A DNA stretch of 64,000 nt from Calditrichia bacterium (GCA_020635015.1 JACKAP010000003.1:496001-560000); one strand, 5' to 3'; positions 33,833-43,654 are shown, counted from the first letter of the stretch. Notes: generated by a model not told the origin, from the sequence alone. Translations and numbers: made by a program.

Positions 33833-36025
33833 CTACGGGACGAACACCAGGCGGAAGCCGATGCCGTCGTCGCGGTAGCCCGGGTCGGCGTAGGTGCGAT
33901 GCGCGGAGCGGCAATCCTTGCCGAGGCTGTACCAGTCGCCGCCGCGCAACACCCGGCACGAACCGTTTTCCGGCCCCGTGGGGTTTTCGGCTACCCCTTG
34001 CTGCTGGCAGGTTTGGTAATACGCTTCGTCGAACCAATCCATGCACCATTCATACACATTACCGTGCATGTCATACAATCCCCAGGGATTGGGCGGGTAG
34101 CTGCCCACCGGGGTGGTTTTTTGCAAATATACCCCTTTGGGACCATTATTATAAGGGGAATTACCATCATAATTCGCTTGCTCAGTGCTCAAGGTTTCTC
34201 CGGTATTAAAAGGGGTAGCAGTACCAGCGCGGCAGGCGTATTCCCATTCCGCTTCAGTAGGCAACCGGACTAACACACCCAATTTTTTGCTTAACCAATG
34301 GCAATATTCAATGGCATCATTCCAACTGACATGGATAACAGGATTTTGCTTGTCTTTTTGCTCCTTGCCGGTGACGTCACATCGCCAATTAACTCCTTTT
34401 CTTAGATGCCATTTTTTCCCGGACCAAATAAAACTGCCCCCCGCTTTATCAGCGTCGGTTCTGTAATTACTTTCCATTATAAAGGTTTCAAATTGTGCGG
34501 CCGTAACCAGGTATTTTGCTATGAAAAAATCACTGATTTTCACCTCATGCTGCGTTTCACTCTCATTCCGATCAACTTCATCATCCGGACTACCCATAAT
34601 AAAATTACCTCCGCTTATCCAGACAAATTCCGGCACTATTTCCCGGCAAAATTGCTGCGCCATATCCATGCCGGAAAAGTCGATCTCCCGCAGGAAACTA
34701 AAATTATCCAACGCTTCCCGGGCAATGAGGTATTCCAAGATCGACTTATGAGCGAATTTCCAATTCCCGCTGGCATCGCGGGTGAGCAAAGACTGTCCGG
34801 TGATCTCGTAACCCTGCAAATCGATTTGATGCTGCGCGGCCACCGCCAGGGCGACATCTTTCTCCAGGTAAAGCATGTCCGCCGCTTTGCGCCGACGGTA
34901 AATTTCCAGGGCCACCAGGCGGGAGTATTGCTTTAGGTGCTGCTTGAACTTTTCCCGGACCCCGTGCTTGTGCCTTCGCTTGGTGGCTTCCCGGTCGATC
35001 CACCTGTCGATCAGGGTCTGGTAGATCTGGTAGGTATTCTTGAATTCCTGCTCCTCACCGACCAAATAATCGATGTAGCTGAGCAGCATCGGGCGAACCA
35101 TCAGCATGGGGGAGCTGTCCACGATATTGGTTGCAATACGCTTTTTCTTGCGGTTCCAGAAGCGCAGGAATCCGTATTTTTTCCGCAGGTAACGCTTGAT
35201 TTCCCGGCGGTCGAACGGTGAGAGGTAGAGCTTCGCCAGAGTGTGGAATCCCTTCTCGTCGAAGCGGGGGATCTTCAATTCGTAGGGCTGCTGCTCCTGC
35301 CCGGGGAAATACTGAGTGCGGCTGGTGATCACCACCTCGCGGAAATCGCGCACCGCTTCGATGATCTCGTCCAACCGGCGGCGGAATCGCTCATCCTCGC
35401 TGAGACCGTCCGGCACTTCCGAAGGGATTAGCTGTTTATCTTCATCAAAAGCATCGAGCAGCAGGATGGTGTTGCGGGCTTCCTCTGGCTTTATTTCCTT
35501 TATCTGCCCCAAAATCCGCGAATCGCCAAAGGGATACAACCGGATCTGGTATTTACGGCGGAAATTGAAGAATGAGGTGTACTTAACGTATAGGTTGATC
35601 ATAAAGGTGGTCTTGCCCATGCCGGAATCGGCCAGGATCAGGTAAAACTTATCACTCTCTTTTTTTTCATCGAAGGCGGTTTTCATAAAAAACGGGATCA
35701 ACGGGTTCTTCGAAACGAACTTATGGCTGAACGCTGGCTCGTCCTCACGGGTAGGCGACTGGTTCTGGAACTGGGTGGGAATAAACAGATCCCTGGCGGA
35801 TTTAACTTTCTGGTAATCGAAATAAGGCGCCAGATCGCGGGCCACCCGGGAATTTTTGTAGCGATTAATAAGGTGTTTACTTAGCTTCAAGATCCCATAA
35901 ACCAGTGCCGCATTGATCACTGTGGCCAAAGCTACACTGGCGTTGAGGTTCAGCCCCATTCTCTCCAGCCAGTCTGCGAAGGGCATGAGGTCGATTAATG
36001 CCTGAATGAGTTTTTCCATCGACAT
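33833..36025 (-). CDS. Membrane-anchored NACHT-type ATPase fused to a formylglycine-generating-enzyme (SUMF1) domain
   Basis: A 730-aa fusion. A transmembrane helix is at residues 29-49. A STAND/NACHT-like P-loop NTPase follows, with Walker A ADSGMGKTT (132-140), Walker B TILLLDAFDED (186-196) and a sensor-like VVITSRTQYF (231-240), then a helical region. The last ~260 aa are an FGE-sulfatase/SUMF1 fold (VWISGGNFIMGSPDDEVDR, VSWNDAIEYCHWLSKKLG, RLPTEAEWEYACRAGT, GLYDMHGNVYEWCMDWF, CRVLRGGDWYS ... GIGFRLVFVP). The catalytic cysteines of true FGE are not clearly present, so this fold probably serves binding. NACHT-FGE proteins are known from bacterial conflict systems and as targets of diversity-generating retroelements. 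No reverse transcriptase is nearby. Confidence 0.85.
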   Translation of the reverse strand: MSMEKLIQALIDLMPFADWLERMGLNLNASVALATVINAALVYGILKLSKHLINRYKNSRVARDLAPYFDYQKVKSARDLFIPTQFQNQSPTREDEPAFSHKFVSKNPLIPFFMKTAFDEKKESDKFYLILADSGMGKTTFMINLYVKYTSFFNFRRKYQIRLYPFGDSRILGQIKEIKPEEARNTILLLDAFDEDKQLIPSEVPDGLSEDERFRRRLDEIIEAVRDFREVVITSRTQYFPGQEQQPYELKIPRFDEKGFHTLAKLYLSPFDRREIKRYLRKKYGFLRFWNRKKKRIATNIVDSSPMLMVRPMLLSYIDYLVGEEQEFKNTYQIYQTLIDRWIDREATKRRHKHGVREKFKQHLKQYSRLVALEIYRRRKAADMLYLEKDVALAVAAQHQIDLQGYEITGQSLLTRDASGNWKFAHKSILEYLIAREALDNFSFLREIDFSGMDMAQQFCREIVPEFVWISGGNFIMGSPDDEVDRNESETQHEVKISDFFIAKYLVTAAQFETFIMESNYRTDADKAGGSFIWSGKKWHLRKGVNWRCDVTGKEQKDKQNPVIHVSWNDAIEYCHWLSKKLGVLVRLPTEAEWEYACRAGTATPFNTGETLSTEQANYDGNSPYNNGPKGVYLQKTTPVGSYPPNPWGLYDMHGNVYEWCMDWFDEAYYQTCQQQGVAENPTGPENGSCRVLRGGDWYSLGKDCRSAHRTYADPGYRDDGIGFRLVFVP

Positions 36026-36255
36026 TCTCTTCCGATTGTTGATAAGTGGGAACTGCGGAACAGCTATAATTACGCTGATTTTGAGAAGATTTTCAACCTT
36101 TTATTGATATCCGGTGCGCAGGGCCCTTTCCAAAAGACTTATTGCCGGAACGAAAAACGGAATTGGCGGGGATGGGGGGCGACCTACCCCCGGGGCGGTG
36201 CCCCGGGCTGCGGGAGGGGTGATTCCCCTTCGGGGAAAGGGTTATGATAAAATAA

Positions 36256-36283
36256 AAAGGCCTTCCGCAACCGGAAGGCCTTT
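36256..36283 (-). terminator. Rho-independent terminator of the PKD/BNR gene
   Basis: An 11-bp perfect stem (AAAGGCCTTCC with GGAAGGCCTTT) around GCAACC. Read on the minus strand, it is followed by a T-rich tract. The same stem core terminates the gene ending at 23800. The 36026-36352 gap also has GC-rich palindromes (CCCCGGGGCGGTGCCCCGGG, near 36189) and no gene. Confidence 0.88.
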
Positions 36284-36308
36284 GGGGATCCGCACTGCGG
36301 GATTTTAA

Positions 36309-36345
36309 CGTTGAGCATGACCCGCAGTTTGGGTCATGCTCAACG
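36309..36345. terminator. Perfect 15-bp stem-loop sharing its core with the one at 10504
   Basis: Arms 36309-36323 and 36331-36345 surround the loop GCAGTTT. The inner stem GCATGACCC and the loop equal those at 10504-10548, while the outer stems differ. It lies 7 bp after the stop of the secreted protein gene, as in the other copy. Confidence 0.75.
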
Positions 36346-36352
36346 CATCATT

Positions 36353-39300
36353 CTATTTCATGAGGGTCATTTTCTTGGATTGGATCAGATCGCCCGCCTG
36401 GATGGTGTAGAGGTACACCCCGCTGGCGGCGCGCTTGCCCTGGTTGTTGTTGCCGTCCCATTGCACTTCATAAACCCCGGCGGGCTGCTGCTCGCTGACC
36501 AGAGTGCGCACCTCCCGTCCCAGCAGGTCGTAGATCGTCAGATTGACCAATGCCCCTTTCGGGATTTGATAGCGGATCCGGGTAGAAGGATTGAAGGGAT
36601 TGGGGTAGTTCTGCTCCAGTGTAAAATCCTGCACCGGCGTGATTTCATCTTCGATGCCGGCCGCCAGGCTCACCTCCACCACCACCGGCAGCGTAATATT
36701 GCCGCCATTGCTGCTAACCTGGATGCTGCCGGTATAGGTTCCCTCCGACAAACCCTGAGCGTCGAAAGTGGCAACAATCGTCTGAGCACTGCCGGGATTG
36801 ACGCTGCCCGAGGTGGGCGACACCGTCAGGCGTGACGCGCCGGCGGAGATGGTGATCTGGCCGTTTGCCTGGCCGGTGGCGCCCTGGTTGTCGGTAACGG
36901 TCAGGCTCCAGTTATAGGTATTGGCTGCGGTATAAGTGTGAGTCGCCACGGCCTGATTGCTGCTGCCGCCGTCGCCGAAATTCCACTGGTAGGAGACGAT
37001 CGTTCCGTCGTTGTCAAACGACTGCGATCCGTCGAAGGTGATCGACTGGTTGACATTGCCACTGCCCGGCACCACCGCCACGGCGGTGGGCGACTGGTTG
37101 CCCCCACCGCTGAGGTTGCCAACCGCCCGCACCAGGAAGGCGCCATTCTGGAAGCCGCCGATGGTGTTGAGGTTAAACCATTGCGCACTGAAAAAGTCGT
37201 AGTAGAATCCCTTGTTGGGCACCATACCGTCATCATCCGCTCCGGCAGGGAAGCCGATCACCCCGCTGGCTCCGATCATCAGGTAGAAGGTCTCCCCGGC
37301 GTTGAATTGGATCGACGGATTCAGCGTCACCGTATACCACCCCCCGCTGGGCGACAGGGAGAGATTCAGGAATCCTTCCGCCAGGGCGTTTCCATTGATA
37401 TCCTGGTAGACCCCGACGTATACCGTATTGGAAATCGCCCCTTCGGTACGCATATAAAAGCGCAATTCCTGCAGCTCAAAACCCTGGCCTCCGAGGTTGA
37501 ATTCGTTGGCCCAGTAAAAATCGAACCCATCGTTGCTGCCGATAAAATCATCGGCGTTCTCATTGCCGTCATCCAGCGCCAGAATATCGGTCGTGGCGAC
37601 GCCCAGAACCGGGGTCCCGCCATCATCCGGCGATCCGTTCCCGAGGGCTTGTGCGGGTGCCTGGGAAGGTGTGCCTGCACGGTTGGACAGCATGCTGCCG
37701 CTGCGGGGAATGGAGATGACTCGGTCAGTGTTGAGCATCGCCCGGGTAGTGCCGCTGTTATTATCGAACCCGCTGACGCTGATGTTATAATTTAGCGGCT
37801 GCCCGCCGATGTTGCTCAGAGAGAACGTTTTGGAACGCACGGTGTTGGGTTGCAGCGAGATATTCAACTGCGAAACGTTGATCGAAGCGACCGCCGGTGA
37901 GCCTCCGCCGCCCAGCGTGGCGGAATAGACACCCCGGCCATGGGTGCCGGCAACGATCAGGCCGTCGGCCGGGCGGGCCACCAGCATGTCGGTCACTGTA
38001 TTGCCGATCACGTTGCCGCCTTCCTGCACCCAGGTGGTGGCGTTGCCGTTCAGCGCTGTGGTGGAATACACCCCGGTGCTGGTGGCCACGAAGTAAACCT
38101 TGCCGCCGGTGGTGGGCACAATCACCCCCCAACGCACCGAGGGTGAACTGGCGCCGCCAAGATTGCCCTCGACATTGCTCCAACTGGCCCCGGCATTGGA
38201 GGAATACCAGATGCTTTCCACTCCGTAGTTGGAGAAGATCGCCATGATCTCATCCCCGTTATCCGGATTGATGGCAATGCAGGATGGATTGGCGCCTCCA
38301 GCCACCGGCGGGGTGATCACCGTGCCGGAAGGATTGGAAGGGGCGTTGTCGACCCGCTTCAATACGGTCGTCGACTGATAATCGGTCGCCCCAAAGTAAA
38401 GCCGGTTGGCCGGAGTTTTGGCCACCGCCAGGGTCGTCACCGCCGTATTGGATACCGCCGAGCCAGTGAGGGCGGTCCAGTTGATGCTGGTCGGATTCTG
38501 ATTGTTGGCCGGGATGGCGTCAAGATTACTGTTGCGCCACACCCGGTTGCCTTCCGCCAGGTACATCACCTTTGCATCGTTCGGGTCTAGCAGATAAGGG
38601 GCGATGAACTGGAAATTGGTTGCATTGGCCGGGGTGATCAGCGAATAAACCAATTGATTATTATCGATGGTTATCCGGAGGATATTCCCTTGCTGCGAGG
38701 AAACATATAACGGCACCCCTCCCGGCGCCACCGCGGTATAGGCGCCGTCTCCCCCAAGCATATCGGCCCAGTTGCTGTTTGGGTCGGTGCTTTCGGTCAG
38801 CCAGGTGCCGTTATCCTGCAATCCACCAACCACCAGATTGCTGCCGGACTGGGGATCGACTGCCAGGGCGTAAAACTGGGTGGTCAGGTAGCCTTTGTTG
38901 AGCGTATTCCATGCCTGGTCTGCCTGCAGGTTGTTGTCGGTCTGCGACAGGCCGCCGTCATGTCCGGAGATCATGCCGTTGGGATTGTTGGGATAAAAGG
39001 TGATCGAATGCTGATCCGGATGGTGCGTCGGATAGAGAAACTGGGTGGGATGATATCCCCCGACCCAACTGTAGGTGCTGCCGCCGTCGGTGCTGCGCGC
39101 CAGGTTGGTGCCACCGATCCAGAAGACATTGGGATTGTCCGGTTTTACCTTCACCAACAAATCGTAGCCCCCCTGGGAACTGAATTTGCCGATGCCACTG
39201 CCGTTATCGCTAAAATCGGGAATATTGCCGGAGAGGTCGCTCCAGCTATTGCTGCCGGCGTTATAGCGGAACAATTGATGCTCCGAAGCCTGGGTGCCGC

Positions 39301-40366
39301 CGCCCAGTTGCACCAGGGCATAGAGGGTGTTGGCATCGGAAGGCGCACTGCCCAGCACGATCCGCTGCGGATCGGCATTCAACCCGGACGGGGAGATGTT
39401 GCTCCAGTTGGTGCCCCCGTCCTGGGAGCGGTAGACGCCGTATTCGGTAATCTGAGCCCCGTGTTTGCCCAATGCGGCGTACACGTTGCCGTTGGATGCC
39501 ACCACGACATCGCTGGAATTGCTGAAAGGCGGCTGGCTGCGGCCCAGCACCTGGGTCCAACTCGCACCGCCGTCCTGGGAGCGCAGGATGGCTCCATAAG
39601 TTGCGGCAAAAACGGCACTGTTGGTAGGACTGACCGCCACATTCCAGACAATATCAAAAAACTGATCGAAAACCGTGGGATCATTATTGGTAATGGTGCT
39701 GGGAAGTTGCGCCCAGGTATTGCCGTTGTCAGTCGATTTAAACACGCCGTGTCCCCAGTAGGCATAATTTCCCCCGCCGGCGGCGGAATTGCCGAGATAT
39801 TCCCCGGTGCCGTAGTACCAGGTGTTGCGATTGACCGGGTCCTGGGCGATGCAGGTGACGCTGGCATGGGCATCCAGGGCTGTTCTCAGACTCCAGCTAT
39901 TGCCGTTATCTTCCGAGAGATACATCCCCCCGGAAATACCCCCGGCCAGGATACGGCGATTGCTGCTGCCGTTATAATTCAGATCGATCGCCAGCGCCCG
40001 GGTGCGCCCGCCGACATTATACGGCCCCCGCGGCGACCAGGTGGCGGTATATTCCGTCACGCCACTGGTGAAATCGCCATGATCGGGCAGCTTTTGGGCA
40101 AAGGCCAGCTCTTGCTCCCGGATATTATCCGGAATACGGCCGGTTTGGGGATCTTTCAGGCGATCGAACTCAAATTGCGAGCGTGAGATCGCATCATCGG
40201 GGTTCTTCGGGGAAAAGCTTGATCGCACCCGGGGCATATTCGATTTATCCAGGGATGCATATCCGACCGGATCCCCGTTCTGGTGCAGCAGAATCCATCC
40301 CAGCCCTAACAACGAAGCAAGAATGAGCGTTACTATTTTATATTGATGCTTACGCAATCCATTCAT
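36353..40366 (-). CDS. Large secreted BNR/sortilin-like propeller and PKD protein with T9SS type A sorting domain
   Basis: A 1337-aa exported protein; an N-terminal hydrophobic stretch (YKIVTLILASLLGLGWILL) serves as signal or anchor. The first ~850 aa hold BNR/Asp-box-type propeller repeats (GGMYLSEDNGNSWSLRT, VFKSTDNGNTWAQLP, ILRSQDGGASWTQVLG, VYRSQDGGTNWSNISP, IWYSSNAGASWSNVEG). A beta-sandwich region and a PKD domain (SFDNDGTIVSYQWNFGDGGSSNQAVATHTY) follow. A BACON-like region and a sorting domain (LEQNYPNPFNPSTRIRYQI ... ASGVYLYTIQAGDLIQSKKMTLMK) complete it. CAGGAG precedes the ATG. It could bind or degrade polysaccharide at the surface; no catalytic residues are assigned. Confidence 0.88.
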   Translation of the reverse strand: MNGLRKHQYKIVTLILASLLGLGWILLHQNGDPVGYASLDKSNMPRVRSSFSPKNPDDAISRSQFEFDRLKDPQTGRIPDNIREQELAFAQKLPDHGDFTSGVTEYTATWSPRGPYNVGGRTRALAIDLNYNGSSNRRILAGGISGGMYLSEDNGNSWSLRTALDAHASVTCIAQDPVNRNTWYYGTGEYLGNSAAGGGNYAYWGHGVFKSTDNGNTWAQLPSTITNNDPTVFDQFFDIVWNVAVSPTNSAVFAATYGAILRSQDGGASWTQVLGRSQPPFSNSSDVVVASNGNVYAALGKHGAQITEYGVYRSQDGGTNWSNISPSGLNADPQRIVLGSAPSDANTLYALVQLGGGTQASEHQLFRYNAGSNSWSDLSGNIPDFSDNGSGIGKFSSQGGYDLLVKVKPDNPNVFWIGGTNLARSTDGGSTYSWVGGYHPTQFLYPTHHPDQHSITFYPNNPNGMISGHDGGLSQTDNNLQADQAWNTLNKGYLTTQFYALAVDPQSGSNLVVGGLQDNGTWLTESTDPNSNWADMLGGDGAYTAVAPGGVPLYVSSQQGNILRITIDNNQLVYSLITPANATNFQFIAPYLLDPNDAKVMYLAEGNRVWRNSNLDAIPANNQNPTSINWTALTGSAVSNTAVTTLAVAKTPANRLYFGATDYQSTTVLKRVDNAPSNPSGTVITPPVAGGANPSCIAINPDNGDEIMAIFSNYGVESIWYSSNAGASWSNVEGNLGGASSPSVRWGVIVPTTGGKVYFVATSTGVYSTTALNGNATTWVQEGGNVIGNTVTDMLVARPADGLIVAGTHGRGVYSATLGGGGSPAVASINVSQLNISLQPNTVRSKTFSLSNIGGQPLNYNISVSGFDNNSGTTRAMLNTDRVISIPRSGSMLSNRAGTPSQAPAQALGNGSPDDGGTPVLGVATTDILALDDGNENADDFIGSNDGFDFYWANEFNLGGQGFELQELRFYMRTEGAISNTVYVGVYQDINGNALAEGFLNLSLSPSGGWYTVTLNPSIQFNAGETFYLMIGASGVIGFPAGADDDGMVPNKGFYYDFFSAQWFNLNTIGGFQNGAFLVRAVGNLSGGGNQSPTAVAVVPGSGNVNQSITFDGSQSFDNDGTIVSYQWNFGDGGSSNQAVATHTYTAANTYNWSLTVTDNQGATGQANGQITISAGASRLTVSPTSGSVNPGSAQTIVATFDAQGLSEGTYTGSIQVSSNGGNITLPVVVEVSLAAGIEDEITPVQDFTLEQNYPNPFNPSTRIRYQIPKGALVNLTIYDLLGREVRTLVSEQQPAGVYEVQWDGNNNQGKRAASGVYLYTIQAGDLIQSKKMTLMK

Positions 40367-40669
40367 GGCCTGACTCCTGATTGATTAAACATGAAGAGTT
40401 TGGTTGGGGAATACCCCCGGAAACGTTGTAACATCTGTCGTCTTTAATAGTCGTACGTTACTATTCAGGTGACGTGAGCAACGAAGTCATCGATTAAAAA
40501 ACAGGTATATGCCGGTCTGGATCATATATTTGGAAGGTTTCCTAATTCATATCCAGGTAATCATGCTGTCAGGGCATCATGCATTTGGGCACATGCCATT
40601 TCAAGACCGACAAATATCAGAAACAATTTTCATAAATCCGGTGATATTGGTCACTCTTCAAGACAAAGC

Positions 40670-40699
40670 ACCGGCCCCCAAATCAGTTCGGGGACCGGT
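40670..40699 (-). terminator. Stem-loop after the lipoprotein gene
   Basis: ACCGGCCCC and GGGGACCGGT pair with one mismatch around about 11 bases, 15 bp after the stop of the minus-strand lipoprotein gene. In the 347-bp gap 40367-40713 I see nothing else. Confidence 0.5.
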
Positions 40700-40713
40700 T
40701 GAAGATCAGGCTG

Positions 40714-41202
40714 TTATTTTATGAGCGCATATTGATAGACGGTATATTCCCGCCCCGTCGCGCCGCCCATTTCAGGCTGACGGCCGGCAATATCCACCCG
40801 GATGCGGTCGCCCGCCTGCACACCGGGCAGCGGATCCGCCAGATCGGGCGCTACCTCGCTGCTGGGGGCGGTGCTGTAAGCGAATTTCACCGGGATGCTA
40901 TTTCCGGCAACCAGCGGCGGATGAAACCCGGCGCCGGCGCCCAGGATCGTTTCAACCTTCAGGATCGCCCGGCAAGGGGCCTTGGCACAGGGGCTGTTCG
41001 CATCGCCGGAATACCGGGCCGTGTCAATGGCCGTGACGGTAGCAAGCACCCGGCAGTAGCCGGCGGAGACTGCTGGGCTCAGCTCCTGAATCGTGGCGGT
41101 CTGAGCGTCACTGGCGGTGTCGTTTACTTTCTGATGTGAACCGCATCCGCATAACATGATGAGGGTCCAAATGAATAATATCCGCGGGAGATGCGCTTTC
41201 AT
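40714..41202 (-). CDS. Lipoprotein of unknown function
   Basis: A 162-aa protein with a clear lipobox (LIMLCGC), so Cys20 would be lipidated and the protein attached to a membrane. The start at 41202 has GAGGTG 5-10 nt upstream. The mature part shows beta strands (YCRVLATVTAIDTARY, RAILKVETILG, IPVKFAYS, GDRIRVDIAGRQPEMGG) and a Cys pair (SPCAKAPC) that could form a disulfide or bind metal. I do not recognise a family. The next gene upstream is a saccharopine dehydrogenase-like gene after 32 bp, possibly in one unit. Confidence 0.8.
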   Translation of the reverse strand: MKAHLPRILFIWTLIMLCGCGSHQKVNDTASDAQTATIQELSPAVSAGYCRVLATVTAIDTARYSGDANSPCAKAPCRAILKVETILGAGAGFHPPLVAGNSIPVKFAYSTAPSSEVAPDLADPLPGVQAGDRIRVDIAGRQPEMGGATGREYTVYQYALIK

Positions 41203-41234
41203 AATCACCTCTATATTAAATATGCCTTTGGCAA

Positions 41235-42566
41235 TTAATGTTTTCGCCGGCTTTCCGGCAGGGTTTTCTCGATAAATTTCAAGCCGGTTTTTTCCAATTC
41301 GGTCAGCACCGCTTCATAAATCTCAGCTTGAATCGGAATATGCACCCCGGTCAGGTCAATTTCATTGCGCAAGATCAAATTCGCAGCAATTGCCGCCGGC
41401 AGGCTGACGGTGCGCGACATGGCAGTATCCCCGCCGGGACGGCCGGTATCCACCAGGGTTGAGGTGATCCGCTCCTTGCGCCCGGCATAGGCCGCTTCGA
41501 AACGGTGATGAAGCACGATCAGGTCGAGATCGCTCTCGGCCATGGCCAGCTTTTCCTGGAGCAGGGCGCAGAACATGTCCATCACATTGTTTTCCGCCGG
41601 CAGATCGCGCGCTGCGAATAATCCCAACCATTGAAAACGCTTCATCACCGTATCATGGGGCTTCAGGCCAAGATAGGCGGCAATGCCGGCATAAATATCC
41701 CCGTCATCCGGCTGGCCGGTTAAGCGCAGCATCATTTTGCGCCAGGTCAGCCCGGCCAGGTCCTGGCGCGGGGCATCATCGAACAGCCCCAGTTCCCGGG
41801 CCTTGTCCATGGTCTGGCACCAGCCGGGATTGCGCAGCGTGCCGCGGAAGACGGTGCCGGCATCAGACAGACCGTATAACTCACGGTACGGCAGGGCATC
41901 ACGGTTGGTATAGGCCTCAAACGCGCCGACACCTTCGATGTCGATGATTTCATACTGCTTGAAGAGGTCGCGGTTGGGAATAAAAACCACTTCTCCATTC
42001 TCAAGATATTGACCGTTGTTACGTCCGGCCATCACCACCCCGCGGGGGCTCCAGGAGAATTTATACCCAAACGGGTTGTTGTTGTGCTGCATCGCCGGCA
42101 GACCGCCACAGTAGGACCGGAAGGAAGTCACCTTGCCTCCGGCTTTTTCCACTTGATGAATGATCTTCATCGCCGACATGTGGTCGATGCCCGGATCCAG
42201 CCCGATCTCGTTGAGGAAAAGCACCCCGGCTTCCCTAGCTTCACGGTCTAGCGCCTGCATCGCCGGCGAGACATAGGAAGTAGTGATCAGATGTTTGCGA
42301 TGTTTTAGACAGTGCCCGGCCACCTGGAGATGGTAGGTGTAAGGCAGAAGACTAATCGCCAGGTCAGAATCTGCAACAAGCTGCTCCAGCCGTTGGTCAT
42401 CTTTCACATTCAGCGCTTCCGCCTTGCCATTGGCAAATCCGGCGATCAACGCTTCCGCTTTCGAAACCGTGCGGCTGGCAACGGTAACGGTGAATTCCTT
42501 GCGCAAGAGGTAATGCACCAGCGGTCTCGACACGAGCCCGGCACCGAGAACCAATACGTTTTTCAT
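41235..42566 (-). CDS. Saccharopine dehydrogenase-like oxidoreductase
   Basis: A 443-aa NAD(P)-dependent enzyme of the saccharopine reductase/LYS9 type, which links glutamate and 2-aminoadipate semialdehyde or cleaves saccharopine. The N-terminal Rossmann motif is VLVLGAGLVSRPLVHYLL. Family segments include SLLPYTYHLQVAGHCL, TTSYVSPAM, LNEIGLDPGIDHMSAMKII and FRSYCGGLPAMQHNNNPFGYKFSWSP. AAAGGAG precedes the ATG. The partner lysine-ketoglutarate reductase domain is absent, and no lysine pathway gene is adjacent, so the exact reaction is inferred from family only. Confidence 0.9.
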   Translation of the reverse strand: MKNVLVLGAGLVSRPLVHYLLRKEFTVTVASRTVSKAEALIAGFANGKAEALNVKDDQRLEQLVADSDLAISLLPYTYHLQVAGHCLKHRKHLITTSYVSPAMQALDREAREAGVLFLNEIGLDPGIDHMSAMKIIHQVEKAGGKVTSFRSYCGGLPAMQHNNNPFGYKFSWSPRGVVMAGRNNGQYLENGEVVFIPNRDLFKQYEIIDIEGVGAFEAYTNRDALPYRELYGLSDAGTVFRGTLRNPGWCQTMDKARELGLFDDAPRQDLAGLTWRKMMLRLTGQPDDGDIYAGIAAYLGLKPHDTVMKRFQWLGLFAARDLPAENNVMDMFCALLQEKLAMAESDLDLIVLHHRFEAAYAGRKERITSTLVDTGRPGGDTAMSRTVSLPAAIAANLILRNEIDLTGVHIPIQAEIYEAVLTELEKTGLKFIEKTLPESRRKH

Positions 42567-42742
42567 GGCTGACTCCTTTTGAGTTTTTAGATTGCGGAAA
42601 TGTACGAAATCAGCCTCGTCGGGACACTAGATTAAAAAACTCTCAACAGGGAATTGCACGCAGATTCCACAAATTTGGCAGATTTTCACAGATTCTTTGG
42701 AATCGATTTGCCTTGTTTGGGTCAGCGTTCTATTCGGATTGC

Positions 42743-43297
42743 CTACTTTTTCTTCCCCTGGATGATGGAATACCCAAACACAAACGAAGCCATATAGCCG
42801 CTGGGATTGGTGGCGAAGGCGATGTTCAGGGGAATATTCACCCCACCATAATTGAAGGTCTTGCCGATCCCCATCACCAGCGCAGTATAGAGCGAATCGC
42901 CGGTATAGAGCAGATTCGGGCCGATGCCGAACTCGATCCCGCTGGGCAGGCGGATGCCCATGGCCAGGGTGCCGTGGGGCACCAGTTTACCGTATTCCAC
43001 ACCCGCCACCATCGGCACCATCTGAATAACAAAGGCCGGGCCGCCACCTTCCGGCACCACCTGGTATTCGAAATGCCAGCCGAACTGGCTGAGGATCGGG
43101 CCCATGTTCTGTCGCTCCAGTTCATCGCGCAGATCGCCGTTAGGCGCCACCGTTACTCCCAGACGGGGGCCACCGAGATTGAACTGAGAGAAATCCACCT
43201 TCTCGTCACTGTAGATAGTCTGGGCTGGCAGCGGTGAAGCGATCAGACCCGTTAATATCAGCAGACCGATGCAATGGTGCAGTAGTTGTTTCAGCAT
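42743..43297 (-). CDS. Probable secreted or outer-membrane beta-barrel-like protein
   Basis: A 184-aa protein with a signal peptide (LLHHCIGLLILTGLIASPLPAQ). The rest alternates Gly-rich amphipathic strands (LGGPRLGVTVAPNG, HFEYQVVPEGG, PAFVIQMVPMVAGVEYG, LAMGIRLPSGIEFGIGPNLL, NIPLNIAFATNPSGYMASFVFGYSII) and ends in a KKK. This suggests a small periplasmic beta sandwich or barrel. The family is not named here. AAAGGAG precedes the start. Confidence 0.75.
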   Translation of the reverse strand: MLKQLLHHCIGLLILTGLIASPLPAQTIYSDEKVDFSQFNLGGPRLGVTVAPNGDLRDELERQNMGPILSQFGWHFEYQVVPEGGGPAFVIQMVPMVAGVEYGKLVPHGTLAMGIRLPSGIEFGIGPNLLYTGDSLYTALVMGIGKTFNYGGVNIPLNIAFATNPSGYMASFVFGYSIIQGKKK

Positions 43298-43654
43298 GCT
43301 TTACTCCTTTCGTTGGTGTATTACGATAGTAGTATGCGAGATGTGTGCCAGTAAATCAGGGCAAATTAAATTCGGGCTTATTTCTATTAAACATAACTAC
43401 TTAAATCCAAAACAAAGTAACAACTCTGCTACCCGACTCGACAAATTTACCGGATTGGCTTCGACAGCACGCTCATTATTCTGTTTCCGGTGTCCTTTCG
43501 AGTGTTTCGTGAGCCAATTTTTCAAGTCTGAAAGTAGGGGCCGTCAATCTGCATCAATCCGCGTCATCTGCGGCCTAATATTAATCATACCTTGATAAAT
43601 TCCTCCCCCGGCGCTAACATTCCCGGAAGACAATCTTGCTTACAGGAGGTTCTG
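43298..43654. other. Intergenic gap of about 357 bp without a gene
   Basis: AT-rich in its first part, with GCATCAATCCGCGTCATCTGCGG at its end (a fragment of the family-C words). No promoter, hairpin or gene stands out apart from the AGGAGG ribosome site of the next gene at 43644-43649. Confidence 0.5.

Noticed and set aside
33833..36025. A complete diversity-generating retroelement
   Set aside because: Only a possible target protein is visible; no reverse transcriptase, accessory gene or template repeat was seen in the window.
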